64,000 nucleotides of DNA from Methylobacterium persicinum (GTDB taxonomy: Bacteria > Pseudomonadota > Alphaproteobacteria > Rhizobiales > Beijerinckiaceae), in NCBI RefSeq assembly GCF_022179525.1, contig NZ_BPQX01000007.1:80469-144468 (forward strand). Direction: 5' to 3'. The position numbers were made by a program, and so were the translations under genes. This document shows positions 52,327 through 61,466 of this stretch, piece by piece (positions within the stretch are counted from its first letter, which is position 1; each line of letters begins with the position of its first letter). Below the pieces are notes generated by a model. The model ran no database searches. It saw only the letters and a program-made list of their open reading frames with translations, and had not been told where the DNA came from.

Positions 52327-53586
52327 ATGGCAGACCAGGATGCAGCCGGCCAGCCGGCATGGCGTGGGACACGGTGGCTCGTCCTGATCGCCGTGGCCGG
52401 CGCCGGCTTCGTCGGTTACCGCACGTGGTCCGAGCCGTCCCGGGCTGCGGTCTCCAGCGCGCCCTCGCCCCGTGGTCCCGTCTCCGTGCGCGTGGCGACC
52501 GCCAAGCGGGCGGGCGACACGCTGGACCTCACCCAGACCGGCACCACCCAGGCCTTCGACACGGCGAGCCTCTACCCGCGGGCGACGGGCTACATCGCCG
52601 AGCGGCTGATCGACATCGGATCGCGGGTCAGGAAGGGCGACCTGCTGTTCCGCATCAGCGCGCCGGATCTCGACCAGCAACTGGCACAGGCGCAATCGCA
52701 GGTGGTGCAGCTTCAGGCGGCCCTCGCCCAGTCCAAGGCGATGGTGGATCAGGCCGAGGCCAACCGCCATCTCGCCGACGTCAACAACAAGCGCACCACG
52801 ACTTTGGCCGGCACGGGCATCGCCACCGCGCAGACCGCGGATACGGCGCGGGCGGGTGTGCTCACCCAGTCGGCCAACCTCTCCGCCGCCCAGGCGGCGG
52901 TAAAGGTCGCCGAGGCCAACATCGCCGCCCAGGAAGCGCAAGTGGCCCGGCTGAAGGTGCTCACCGGATTCGAGGAGATCCGCGCGCCCTTCGACGGGGT
53001 GGTCACGACCCGCAACAACGACATCGGCGACGCGGTGACGGCCGACACCAACACGGGCCTTCCGCTGGCCACCCTCGCCCGGGACGACGTCCTGCGCATG
53101 GCGGTGAACGTGCCGCTTTACGCTGCCGACGGGGTGCGCGACGGGCTTAACGCCCGGATCGAGGTGGCGCAGATCCCCGGTAAGGTCTTCCCCGGCACGG
53201 TGTCCCGCTCCTCGGCGGCGCTCCTCTATGCCTCGCGCATTCTCGTGACGCAGGTGGACATCCCCAACCCGACCCACGAACTCCAGCCCGGGCTCTACAT
53301 CACCGTGACGCTGTCGATCCCCCGGCCGACCCCCGTGGTGAGCGTCCCCAACGACAGCCTGATCTTCGACCAGGGGGGCACCCAGGTGGCGGTGGTCGAA
53401 CCCGCCGGGGAAGGGGATCGCTTCGTGGTGCGGATGCGCCGGGTGTCGATCCTCCGCCAGGGCGATACGGGCCTCGAACTCCGTGCCGGCCTCGAGGGAG
53501 GAGAGCAGGTGGTGGTCGGCCCCCCGGCCTCCCTCCGCGACGGCGATCCCGCGGCGCCGCGCAAGGAGGCAAAGGCGGGCACGTAG
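52327..53586 (+). CDS. HlyD/RND efflux periplasmic adaptor subunit
   Basis: A 419-residue membrane-fusion protein with an N-terminal anchor (WLVLIAVAGAGFVGY, about residues 16-32). It has a lipoyl/hairpin region (about 85-215: long Gln/Ala helices from LDQQLAQAQSQVVQLQ), RAPFDGVVTTRNNDIGDAV near 219, and beta-barrel domains. Such adaptors bridge an RND pump and an outer-membrane channel, but neither is encoded beside it. ATG 52327 lies after GGGAAC. Confidence 0.87.
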   Translation: MADQDAAGQPAWRGTRWLVLIAVAGAGFVGYRTWSEPSRAAVSSAPSPRGPVSVRVATAKRAGDTLDLTQTGTTQAFDTASLYPRATGYIAERLIDIGSRVRKGDLLFRISAPDLDQQLAQAQSQVVQLQAALAQSKAMVDQAEANRHLADVNNKRTTTLAGTGIATAQTADTARAGVLTQSANLSAAQAAVKVAEANIAAQEAQVARLKVLTGFEEIRAPFDGVVTTRNNDIGDAVTADTNTGLPLATLARDDVLRMAVNVPLYAADGVRDGLNARIEVAQIPGKVFPGTVSRSSAALLYASRILVTQVDIPNPTHELQPGLYITVTLSIPRPTPVVSVPNDSLIFDQGGTQVAVVEPAGEGDRFVVRMRRVSILRQGDTGLELRAGLEGGEQVVVGPPASLRDGDPAAPRKEAKAGT

Positions 53587-53669
53587 CGCGGCCGGTCGCG
53601 ACGGCCCTGGCCGAACGGGGTCGACGCCATGATTGGTGCGGATCGCTTCCTCCCTGTTGCAGCCTCTCC

Positions 53670-53759
53670 GTCTTTGCGAGCGAAGCGAAGCAATCCAGGG
53701 CAGCCGAACTTCTCAGGATGTTCAGGATCCCTGGGTTGCTTCGCTTCGCTCGCAAAGAC
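53670..53759. repeat. Palindromic repeat family A, copy 7
   Basis: Arms GTCTTTGCGAGCGAAGCGAA and GCTTCGCTTCGCTCGCAAAG AC. It lies in the 314-base convergent gap between the adaptor and the DapA-family gene. The rest of that gap holds only a family B remnant (CTTCAGGATGAGGTGAG, near 53849-53865) and no gene. Confidence 0.85.
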
Positions 53760-53900
53760 CGTGGAGATGATGCGATCCACGGAACACAGGAAATGCCTAC
53801 AGCCGCACCCGAACGAGGTGGTTCAGCAAGCCTTCTCCAGATCTTCACTTCAGGATGAGGTGAGAGGCTGGGGGCCGCCTCAACGTAATCGGTCGCTGCC

Positions 53901-54836
53901 CTAGCCCGGCAGCCGGGCCCGCGGATCCGTCCGCGCGAGGCGTGCCAGCAGGTACTCCACTTCCTCCGTCGCCTGGGGCGTCAGGTTCTGGGAAGGCTTG
54001 CGCTGGGCATCGGACGCAAAGATCCCCCGACGCTTGAAGACGTATTTGCGCACGGCGAGCCCCAGCGGACCCTGCTGCTGCTCGTAGCGAAGGTAGGGGA
54101 GGTGGGCGTCGAACAGGTCGTGGGCCTCGTCCCGGCGCCCTTCCCGCGTGAGGCGCACCACGTCCACCAGCATCTCGGGGAAGGCGTAGCCGGTGTTGGC
54201 GCCATCGACGCCGCGCTCAGCCTCGAAGTCGAGGAACAGGCCGCCGTTCCCCACCAGGATCGCGATGCGCCGCATCGACCCGTCGCGCTCGTAGCCACGC
54301 AGGGTGGTGATCTTCTCAAGGCCCGGCCAATCCTCGTGCTTGAGCATCACGCAGGAGGGGTTCTCCGTGACGATCCGGCGGATCAGGGCGGGGGTCATCG
54401 CCACCGAGAAGGTCAGCGGATAATCCTGAAGCACGAAGGGAACATCCGGCCCTATCGCCTCGGCAGCATTGCGAAAATAGGCGGCGACCTGATCGTCGGT
54501 GCGTAGGGTGTTGGGGGGCGCGATCATCACACCGGCCGCGCCCATCTCCATCACGTCCCGGGCGAGGGAGCGCATGGCCGCGAAGCCCGGCGCCGTCACG
54601 CCGACGATGACCGGGAGCCGCGTCCGGCCGATCACCCGCCGGGCGACGGCGGTGCCTTCCGCATGGTCGAGCTTACCGGCTTCACCGAGTTGCCCGAGGA
54701 TCGTCAGCCCATCGACGCCCACGCCCTCGAAGTAGTCCACCATCCGGTCGAGGGAGGTTTCGTCGATCCGACCGTCCGGGTGGAACGGCGTCGGGGCGAT
54801 CGGTACGACGCCGCGGATGTCGCTGGTCAGGGGCAT
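53901..54836 (-). CDS. Dihydrodipicolinate synthase (DapA) family aldolase/lyase
   Basis: A 311-residue class I aldolase-fold protein. It has GQLGEAGKL near residue 45 (variant of GTTGE), the catalytic Tyr in LQDYPLTF near 138, and the Schiff-base Lys in CVMLKHEDWPG near 165. The sequence is not that of true DapA, so the substrate is a different 2-keto acid. It follows the molybdenum hydroxylase operon on the same strand, which may hint at shared catabolism. ATG 54836 is preferred over a TTG nine bases upstream. Confidence 0.85.
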   Translation of the reverse strand: MPLTSDIRGVVPIAPTPFHPDGRIDETSLDRMVDYFEGVGVDGLTILGQLGEAGKLDHAEGTAVARRVIGRTRLPVIVGVTAPGFAAMRSLARDVMEMGAAGVMIAPPNTLRTDDQVAAYFRNAAEAIGPDVPFVLQDYPLTFSVAMTPALIRRIVTENPSCVMLKHEDWPGLEKITTLRGYERDGSMRRIAILVGNGGLFLDFEAERGVDGANTGYAFPEMLVDVVRLTREGRRDEAHDLFDAHLPYLRYEQQQGPLGLAVRKYVFKRRGIFASDAQRKPSQNLTPQATEEVEYLLARLARTDPRARLPG

Positions 54837-54889
54837 GAGACGCAAGCCTTCCGGGGATACGGAGGAGAGGTCTTAGCAGGCCACCGACC

Positions 54890-54981
54890 GTCTTTGCGAG
54901 CAACGCGAAGCAATCCAGGGATACGGATCGTTTGGAGACGGCCCGCTAGCCCTCGGATTGCTTCACTGCGTTCGCAATGAC
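54890..54981. repeat. Palindromic repeat family A, copy 8
   Basis: Arms GTCTTTGCGAGCAACGCGAA and GCTTCACTGCGTTCGCAATG AC; between the molybdenum subunit gene and the DapA-family gene. Confidence 0.8.
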
Positions 54982-54998
54982 GGGAAAGGGGGCGCCCC

Positions 54999-57239
54999 TC
55001 ACCCCAGCAGCTTGTCGAGGGTGATCGGGATGTCCCGCACCCGAATCCCCGTCGCATGCCAGACGGCGTTGGCGATGGCGCCGGCGGTGCCGGTGATGCC
55101 GATCTCGCCCACACCCTTCACGCCGAGCGCGTTCACCACCGAATCCTCCTCCGGCACGAGGATCGCCTCCATCGGCGGAATGTCGGCATTCACCGGCACA
55201 TGGTATTCGGCGAGGTTATCGTTGAGGAACCGGCCGGTGCGCGGGTCCATCTCCGCCTTCTCGTGCAGGGCGAAGGACAGGCCCCAGATCATCCCACCAT
55301 AATACTGGCTGCGCACAAGGTGCGGATTGATGATCCGCCCGGCGGCGAAGGCGCCGACCAGCCGGCTCACCCGCACCTGCCCGAGATCGGGATCGACCCG
55401 CACCTCCGCGAAGACCGCCCCGTGGGCATGCATCGCGTAGGATTTCTGAGCGGCGGCGTCCGCCCCGGCCTTGCCCTTGCCCTCGATCTTCGCCCTCCCG
55501 GCCCGGGTGAGGATGTCGGAAAAGGATTCGCTCCGGCTTGGATCGTCCCGGCGGGTGAGGCGCCCGCCCGAGGCCGTGACCCCGGCATTGCCCGCACCGA
55601 ACAGCGGCGAGGACTGGTCGTTCACCGCCAGTTCGGTCAGCTGGGCGATTACATCCTGCGCGGCGGCGTGGATCGCATTGCCGGCGGTGGCCGTGTGGCC
55701 GGAGCCACCCGCGATGCCGGCATTCGGCAGGTCCGAGGAGCCCATGCGGAAGGTCAGGGCCTCCATGCCGATGCCGAGGCCGTCCGCGGCGATCTGCGCG
55801 AGCGCCGTCCAGGCGCCCTGGCCCATGTCGAGGGCGCCGATCTCCACCGTGCCCTCGCCGTCCGCCCGGATCTCGGCCCGGGCCATGCCCTCGAAGATCA
55901 GGGCCGGGAAGGTCGCGGTGCCGACGCCGGTGCCGACGAGGAACCCGTCCTTATCCCGGGTCTGGCGCGGCTTCAGCGCCCGCCCAGCCCAGCCGAAGGC
56001 CTGCGCGCCGCGGGCGTAGCATTCCCGCAGGGCCTTTGAGGAGAACGGCTTTCCGGAGAACGGCTCGACCTCGGCATAGTTAGCGAGGCGAAACTCCAGC
56101 GGGTCCATGTTGAGGTCGAAGGCGAGTTCATCGAGCGCGCTTTCGATGGCGACGCTGCCGGACGCCTCGCCGGGCCCCCGCATGAACAAAGGCGTGCCGG
56201 TATCGAGCCGCACCGCCTCGTGGCGGATGGCGGTGGCCTTGCTGGCGTAGAGGGTCGTCGTCACCCGGCCCGCGGGTTCGAAGAAGTCGTCGAAGCTCGA
56301 CGAGGCGGTGAGGATGTGGTGGTCGAGCGCCATCAGCTTGCCGGCCTCGTCCGCGCCGAGCCGCAGGGTCTGCCGGGTCGGACCACGGTGGCCCATCGGC
56401 CCGTACATCTGCTGCCGGGTCGGCACGAGCTTGACCGGCTTGCCGACGAGCTTCGCCGCCATGCAGGCGAGCACCTGCGGCCCTGACGGAACGCCCTTGG
56501 AGCCGAAACCGCCGCCGAGATAGGGGCTGTCGATGTGGATGTCGGTGGGCTTGATCCCGAACAGCCCGGCGAGCCGCCCCTGCGCGATGGCGAGGCCCTG
56601 GGTCGGCATGAACAGATGGAGCTTGTCGCCTTCCCAGCTCGCCACGGCCGCGTGCGGCTCCATGGCATTGTGGTACTGCGCCGGCGTCTCGTAGGTGCCG
56701 GTGAAGGTCTTGGTGGCCGAGGCCAAGCCCGCCTCGACGTCGCCGTCGACCTGCTCGGGCGGGGCGCCGACGCCGACGGAGTCCGGGGTGAAGATCTCGC
56801 CGGCATCGAGACCGATGCGCGGGGCCTCTTCCTCGTAGGTCGGGGCGAGGAGCCTCGCGCCCTCGGTCGCCGCCTCCAGGGTCTGCGCGATCACCACGGC
56901 GATGGGCTGGTTGGCGTAGCGCACCGTGTCGTTCTGCAGCACATCGATCCGGAAGGTGAAGGGCACATCCTTCAGGTCCGGGTCCTTGGCGAGCTTGGGG
57001 GCATTCTGCGGCGTCATCACCTTGACGACGCCGGGATGGGCCTCCGCCGCGGCGACGTTCAGGCTCGCCACCCGGCCACGGGCGATCTTCGAGACGCACA
57101 GCGCCGCGTGGAGGGTGCCCGGGGGCAGATTGTCGGCAGCGAAGCGCGCTTCGCCCTTCACCTTCAGGGGGCCGTCCCGGCGGGTAAGGGGCTGGCCGAT
57201 GCTCGATCCGTGGCGGACCGGTTCGATGGTCGAGGTCAT
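54999..57239 (-). CDS. Xanthine dehydrogenase family, molybdopterin-binding subunit (PaoC-like)
   Basis: A 746-residue catalytic subunit of a molybdenum hydroxylase. Cofactor-contact segments: YLGGGFGSKGV near residue 245, RGPGEASGSVAIESALDE near 360, and the catalytic Glu in GVKGVGEIGITGTAGA near 711. It probably oxidises aldehydes or N-heterocycles; the substrate is not predictable. It follows the FAD subunit gene after a 133-base gap that contains a family A repeat. Confidence 0.9.
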   Translation of the reverse strand: MTSTIEPVRHGSSIGQPLTRRDGPLKVKGEARFAADNLPPGTLHAALCVSKIARGRVASLNVAAAEAHPGVVKVMTPQNAPKLAKDPDLKDVPFTFRIDVLQNDTVRYANQPIAVVIAQTLEAATEGARLLAPTYEEEAPRIGLDAGEIFTPDSVGVGAPPEQVDGDVEAGLASATKTFTGTYETPAQYHNAMEPHAAVASWEGDKLHLFMPTQGLAIAQGRLAGLFGIKPTDIHIDSPYLGGGFGSKGVPSGPQVLACMAAKLVGKPVKLVPTRQQMYGPMGHRGPTRQTLRLGADEAGKLMALDHHILTASSSFDDFFEPAGRVTTTLYASKATAIRHEAVRLDTGTPLFMRGPGEASGSVAIESALDELAFDLNMDPLEFRLANYAEVEPFSGKPFSSKALRECYARGAQAFGWAGRALKPRQTRDKDGFLVGTGVGTATFPALIFEGMARAEIRADGEGTVEIGALDMGQGAWTALAQIAADGLGIGMEALTFRMGSSDLPNAGIAGGSGHTATAGNAIHAAAQDVIAQLTELAVNDQSSPLFGAGNAGVTASGGRLTRRDDPSRSESFSDILTRAGRAKIEGKGKAGADAAAQKSYAMHAHGAVFAEVRVDPDLGQVRVSRLVGAFAAGRIINPHLVRSQYYGGMIWGLSFALHEKAEMDPRTGRFLNDNLAEYHVPVNADIPPMEAILVPEEDSVVNALGVKGVGEIGITGTAGAIANAVWHATGIRVRDIPITLDKLLG

Positions 57240-57283
57240 GGGACGATCCTCATAGAGACCTTGGGGGGCGCCTCGCCAACTCC

Positions 57284-57364
57284 GTCATTGCGAGCGGAGC
57301 GAAGCAATCCAGGGATGCGCTGCGACCCGAAGCGGCCCACGACCCTGGGTCGCTTCGCGATGAC
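57284..57364. repeat. Palindromic repeat family A, copy 9
   Basis: Left arm GTCATTGCGAGCGGAGCGAA is full; the right arm is shortened to CCTGGGTCGCTTCGCGATGAC. It is inserted between two subunit genes of one enzyme. Confidence 0.8.
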
Positions 57365-57372
57365 AAGCCGGC

Positions 57373-58413
57373 TCAGACGATGCCGAAGGGGGAGGCGGGG
57401 AGCGCTGGAATGTGCGCGGGCGTGCCGGCCGCCGCCTGGGTGAGGGCTCGCACCGCCACCCGGCGGGCGAGTTCGATCTTGAAGGCGTTGGCCTCGCCGG
57501 TCGGCTTGGCCCCATCGAGGGCGATCCGTGCCGCCTCGGCATAGGCCTCGGGGGAGGGCGCCTTGCCCGAGAGCGCCGCCTCGGCCTCGGAGACTCGCCA
57601 GGGCTTGAGGGCGAGGCCGCCGAAGGCGAGGCGGGCCTGCCCGATCCTGTCGCCGTCGAGGGTCATGGCGGCGGCGGCCGAGACCACGGCGAAGGCGTAG
57701 GAGGTGCGGTCGCGGACCTTCAGGTAGCGGGCGTGGCTCGCGAACTGCGCCGCCTCCGAAGGGAGGGTGAGGGCAGTGATCAGCTCGCCCGGCTCCAGCA
57801 CCGTCTCCCGTTCCGGGTGGTCGCCCGGCAGGAGGTGGAACCCGGTGAGCTTGACGCTGCGCGTGCCCCCCTGCCCCTCGATCTCGACGGAGGCATCGAG
57901 GGCGGCGAGCGGGACGCAGAAGTCGGACGGGTTGGTGGCGATGCAGTGCTCGCTCCAGCCCTGGACCGCGTGGATGCGGGTCGCGTGGCCGGTGGCGGCA
58001 CAGCCCGATCCCGGCTGGCGCTTGTTGCAGGGGGAGACCGCGTCGGTGAAGTACTGGCAGCGGGTCCGCTGCATCAGGTTGCCGCCCACCGTCGCCGCGT
58101 TGCGCAGCTGCGCCGAGGCACCGGCCAGGAGGGCTTCGGCCACCATCGGATAGGTCTTGGCGACGTGGGGGTCGTCCGCCACGTCGCTGTTGCGGACGAG
58201 GGCCCCGATGCGCAGGCCGCCGTCCGGCGTGGCCTCGATCCCCGACAGGCCGGGGAGGCGGGTGATGTCGATGACCCGCTCGGGGTTCGTGACACCACCC
58301 TTCATCAGGTCGACGAGGTTGGTGCCGGCGGCGAGGAAAGCCGCACCGGGCTGCCTTGCGGCGGCGAGGGCGTCGGCGACGGTGGCGGCGCGGGTGTAAT
58401 CGAAGCGGATCAC
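57373..58413 (-). CDS. Xanthine dehydrogenase family, FAD-binding subunit (PaoB-like)
   Basis: A 346-residue subunit with the FAD-binding PCMH domain: FLAAGTNLVDLMKGG near residue 30 and LRNAATVGGNLMQRTRC near 102-118. Unlike common CoxM-type subunits it has an insert with four cysteines (RCQYF, SPCNKRQPGSGC and SEHCIATNPSDF, about 118-165). That is the [4Fe-4S]-binding insert of PaoB/YagS. Its ATG overlaps the stop of the [2Fe-2S] gene by ATGA. Confidence 0.9.
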   Translation of the reverse strand: MIRFDYTRAATVADALAAARQPGAAFLAAGTNLVDLMKGGVTNPERVIDITRLPGLSGIEATPDGGLRIGALVRNSDVADDPHVAKTYPMVAEALLAGASAQLRNAATVGGNLMQRTRCQYFTDAVSPCNKRQPGSGCAATGHATRIHAVQGWSEHCIATNPSDFCVPLAALDASVEIEGQGGTRSVKLTGFHLLPGDHPERETVLEPGELITALTLPSEAAQFASHARYLKVRDRTSYAFAVVSAAAAMTLDGDRIGQARLAFGGLALKPWRVSEAEAALSGKAPSPEAYAEAARIALDGAKPTGEANAFKIELARRVAVRALTQAAAGTPAHIPALPASPFGIV

Positions 58414-58901
58414 GCAGCGTCCTCCCGGTGTTCCATGCGGCCGCTCGCGTCCTGCACGGCCTCGAGGATGCCGGCATAGGCGCCGCAGCGGCAGAGGTTG
58501 CCGCTCATTCCCTCACGGATACGCTCGGGGTCCGTTCCGGCCCGGCCCTCGCGGATCAGGCCCACCGCGCTCATGATCTGGCCCGGCGTGCAGAAGCCGC
58601 ACTGGAACCCGTCATGGGCGATGAAGGCGGCCTGGACCGGATGGAGGGCGTCGCCCTCGGACAGGCCTTCGATGGTCAGAACCTCGGCCCCGTCGAGGCT
58701 CGCGGCTAGCTGGAGGCAGGAATTGATCCGCCGCCCGTCGACCAGCACCGTGCAGGCGCCGCACTGGCCGCGGTCGCAGCCCTTCTTAGCACCGGTGAGA
58801 CCAAGGCGTTCCCGCAGAAGATCGAGGAGGGTCACGCGCGGGTCATCGAGATCGATGGCGTGCGGCTTCCCGTTCAGGGTAAGCCTGATGGGTATCGTCA
58901 T
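58410..58901 (-). CDS. Xanthine dehydrogenase family, [2Fe-2S] subunit
   Basis: A 163-residue protein with two [2Fe-2S] sites: plant-ferredoxin type GCDRGQCGACTVLVDG and INSC (about 42-62), and the alpha-helical site CGFCTPGQIM plus LCRCGAYAGI (about 100-140). It has no Tat leader, unlike E. coli PaoA, so the complex is probably cytoplasmic. First gene of the three-subunit operon, which runs on the minus strand. Confidence 0.93.
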   Translation of the reverse strand: MTIPIRLTLNGKPHAIDLDDPRVTLLDLLRERLGLTGAKKGCDRGQCGACTVLVDGRRINSCLQLAASLDGAEVLTIEGLSEGDALHPVQAAFIAHDGFQCGFCTPGQIMSAVGLIREGRAGTDPERIREGMSGNLCRCGAYAGILEAVQDASGRMEHREDAA

Positions 58902-59088
58902 GCTGCCGTTTCCGCGGATCCAGGCTGGAACCGTTACAATTAGCTGTCCCCGACGGGGTGGCGAGCCCGCCTTTCCGAGAAATGTGCGCTAGCTCACAGG
59001 GCGACGCGCCGTCAGCGCGCATCGGGTGGCTGGGCTGCTTCGCCCCGCACGCATCGCCGCGGGTTTGACCGAGGGGCCCAAGCCCGCG

Positions 59089-59346
59089 TCAGCCGAGGGT
59101 GCTCCGCATGGCGGCGACGAGGGTCTCGACGGCCTCCTGGGCCTCCTCGCCGAGTTCGATCTCCGTGTCGCCCGCCCTGGCGAGGCCGCGCCCGGTAAGT
59201 TCCTCGACGCCCTTCGGGTCCGCCTCATGCCCGGCACCGTCCTTCCGGATGACCGAGGTGACCCGCTCGCCGCTGACCAGCCGGTGATAGGCGGCGAAAG
59301 CCAGGATCGAGAGAGCGTGGTCGGAGAGTCCCTTCACGTCGGCCAT
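59089..59346 (-). CDS. Small hypothetical cytoplasmic protein
   Basis: An 85-residue acidic protein: KGLSDHALSILAFAAYHRLV, then a short basic stretch RVTSVIRKDG and an acidic helical C-terminus. No family recognised. The ATG 59346 has AAGGG eight bases upstream. It is divergent from the histidine kinase gene. Confidence 0.6.
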   Translation of the reverse strand: MADVKGLSDHALSILAFAAYHRLVSGERVTSVIRKDGAGHEADPKGVEELTGRGLARAGDTEIELGEEAQEAVETLVAAMRSTLG

Positions 59347-59498
59347 CGTCGCACCCTTGGTCGTGTCTGTCGGTCCGGCGGAACGCGGGTCGTCAGCCCA
59401 CGGCTCCCGGCCAGGACGAAACGCCGCGCAGGCCATGATTATTTCTCCATTACAGGCTATCGCCCCGATTCCGACTGATTGCGACGTCTTCGCCCACC

Positions 59499-60746
59499 AT
59501 GCCCGCCCGTCCCGAAGAGCCGCGCGTCGAAGCCAAACTGGCCTCCGACGGCCCCCGAAGCCCTGCCGACCTCGAGGCGCGCCTGCATCAGCAGGCCATC
59601 CTGTCCGCGTTCGGCGTGGAGGCTCTCCGCGGCACGGATCTCGACCTCCTGCTCCAGCGGGCGACGGTCCTGTGCGCTCAGGGGATGGGCGCCGAGTTCT
59701 GCAAGGCGCTCGAATACCTGCGGGGCGAGGATACCCTGCTCGTGCGGGCCGGAGTCGGCTGGAAGGCGGACGTGATCGGCCACGCCACCGTTGGGGCGGA
59801 CCTCGCCTCGCCCGCGGGCTTCGCCCTCAAGACCGGCCGGCCGGTGATCTCGAACCACCTCGCCGCCGAGACCCGCTTCCGCACCCCGCAGCTCATGGCC
59901 GATTACGGCATCCGCCGGGCGATCAACGTGCTGATCGAGAACCGGGACGGGGCCTTCGGCGTGCTGGAGGTGGACGACAGCCGCGACGGCATGTTCGAGG
60001 AGGCGGACATCGCCTTCATGCAGGGCTTCGCCAATCTGCTCGGCAGCGCCATCGAGCGCCACCGGACGGAGGAGCTGCTCCGCGCGGCCCTCGCCCGGCA
60101 GGATCTCCTCGCCCGGGAGATGAGCCACCGGGTCAAGAACAGCCTCGCCATCGTGGCGAGCCTTCTCACCCTCCAGGCCCGCCAGAACGAGGGCGAACCC
60201 GCCGTGCTCGCCGCCCTGCAGGATGCCCGCAGCCGGGTCGAGGCCATCGCCGGCGTCCACGATCAGCTCTGGCGGCAGGGCGGCATCGAGGACAGCGGGG
60301 CAGGGGAGGCGGTGCCCGGCGAGATCGACCTCGCCCCCTTCCTCGACAAGCTCGTGGTCAACCTCGCCAGCGGCGCGCCCACCCACCGCCTGACCTGCGT
60401 GGCGGAACCGCAGAAGCTCTCAGCCGACCTCGCCATCCCCATCGGCCTGCTCGTCAACGAACTGGTCACCAACTCCCTCAAATACGCCTACCCGGCGGAA
60501 CGCTTCCCCGAAGGCGGGGAGATCCGGGTGCGGACCGAGCGGGAGGCCACGACACTCTGCGTCGAGGTGGCCGACGACGGCATCGGTCTGCCGGAGGGGT
60601 TCGAGATCGGCCGGGCTTCCAAGAGCCTCGGCATGCGGGTGGTCGGGAGCCTCACCCGGCAGCTCGGCGGCACGCTGACGATACCCCCGGCGGGGAAGGG
60701 GACGACCTTCCGGCTCGCGGTGCCGCTGGAGAAGACGCGCGCCTGA
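59499..60746 (+). CDS. GAF-domain sensor histidine kinase (HisKA_2 type)
   Basis: A 415-residue soluble kinase with an N-terminal GAF sensor domain (about 30-180). The dimerisation/phosphoacceptor region has the His in REMSHRVKNSLAIVASLL near residue 207. The ATPase domain has NELVTNSLKYA near 320 and ADDGIGLPEG near 360. No membrane segment. HisKA_2/HWE kinases often act in the general stress or light response of Rhizobiales. No response regulator gene is adjacent, so it is an orphan kinase. Confidence 0.9.
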   Translation: MPARPEEPRVEAKLASDGPRSPADLEARLHQQAILSAFGVEALRGTDLDLLLQRATVLCAQGMGAEFCKALEYLRGEDTLLVRAGVGWKADVIGHATVGADLASPAGFALKTGRPVISNHLAAETRFRTPQLMADYGIRRAINVLIENRDGAFGVLEVDDSRDGMFEEADIAFMQGFANLLGSAIERHRTEELLRAALARQDLLAREMSHRVKNSLAIVASLLTLQARQNEGEPAVLAALQDARSRVEAIAGVHDQLWRQGGIEDSGAGEAVPGEIDLAPFLDKLVVNLASGAPTHRLTCVAEPQKLSADLAIPIGLLVNELVTNSLKYAYPAERFPEGGEIRVRTEREATTLCVEVADDGIGLPEGFEIGRASKSLGMRVVGSLTRQLGGTLTIPPAGKGTTFRLAVPLEKTRA

Positions 60747-60996
60747 TTCGCCGCGGCCGGGAGATGGGGACCCATCGACACGCTGCCGACGAAACCACCG
60801 GTAGTCCCCATCAGGTGAACTCTCGCGCTTCGGGAATTTCCGGCGGGGGAGGGGCCGGGCGATGGCCTATCGGGCGCTCCGATGCCTCCATTGCACCGGG
60901 AATCCTGGCACCGTCCGGTGCCAGGCGGTATCCGGAAGGTCTCTCCCGTTCAGGCGGCGCCCCTCCCCCGGCGGCGCTGTCCACGAGGCATCCGCC

Positions 60997-61410
60997 ATGC
61001 TCGCCCGTTCAGCCATTCTCGTCGCCACGTCCCTGCTCGCGGATCCCACCACGGCGGCCCCGGAGCCCGCTGCCACCGCCTTCACCCTGCAACGCATGGT
61101 GCCGCGGGGAGAGGCGCGGACCATTGCTTTCTATACCTCGCTGTTTCCGGATTGCTCGCCGCAGGGCCCCGTCGTGGTCCGCCTGCTCACCCAGCCCCGG
61201 CACGGGCGGGTCAGCCTGGAGGACGCGCAGTCCTTCCCACTCTATGCCGCCTCTTCGCCCCTCGCGGAGTGCAACGCCCACAAGGTGCCGGGCCGGCGGA
61301 TGATCTACGAGGGGGAGGCGGGCTACGAGGGCACGGATGCGTTCCGGGTCCTCGTCATCAACGCCGACGGCACGGGTTACGAATCCGACGTGCAGATCTC
61401 GGTGCGCTGA
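60997..61410 (+). CDS. Secreted protein of unknown function
   Basis: A 137-residue product with a signal peptide (LARSAILVATSLLADPTTAA). The mature part has a beta-rich pattern: PVVVRLLTQPRHGRVSLED, then MIYEGEAGYEGTDAFRVL and a C-terminal strand. This pattern resembles cadherin-like or Ig-like repeat domains such as VCBS/bacterial tandem domains. ATG 60997 is preferred over an upstream one at 60862 because it starts the leader. Confidence 0.6.
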   Translation: MLARSAILVATSLLADPTTAAPEPAATAFTLQRMVPRGEARTIAFYTSLFPDCSPQGPVVVRLLTQPRHGRVSLEDAQSFPLYAASSPLAECNAHKVPGRRMIYEGEAGYEGTDAFRVLVINADGTGYESDVQISVR

Positions 61411-61466
61411 TTCGAGCGACCCCGGCGGGCTGGACAAACCACGCCGGAACCGCCGATCTCCCCGCC

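Noticed and set aside
4231-57364. Repeated palindromes considered as CRISPR or IS ends
   Set aside because: Copies are kilobases apart, have no regular spacers, no cas genes, and enclose only about 35 bases, so no transposase could be inside.
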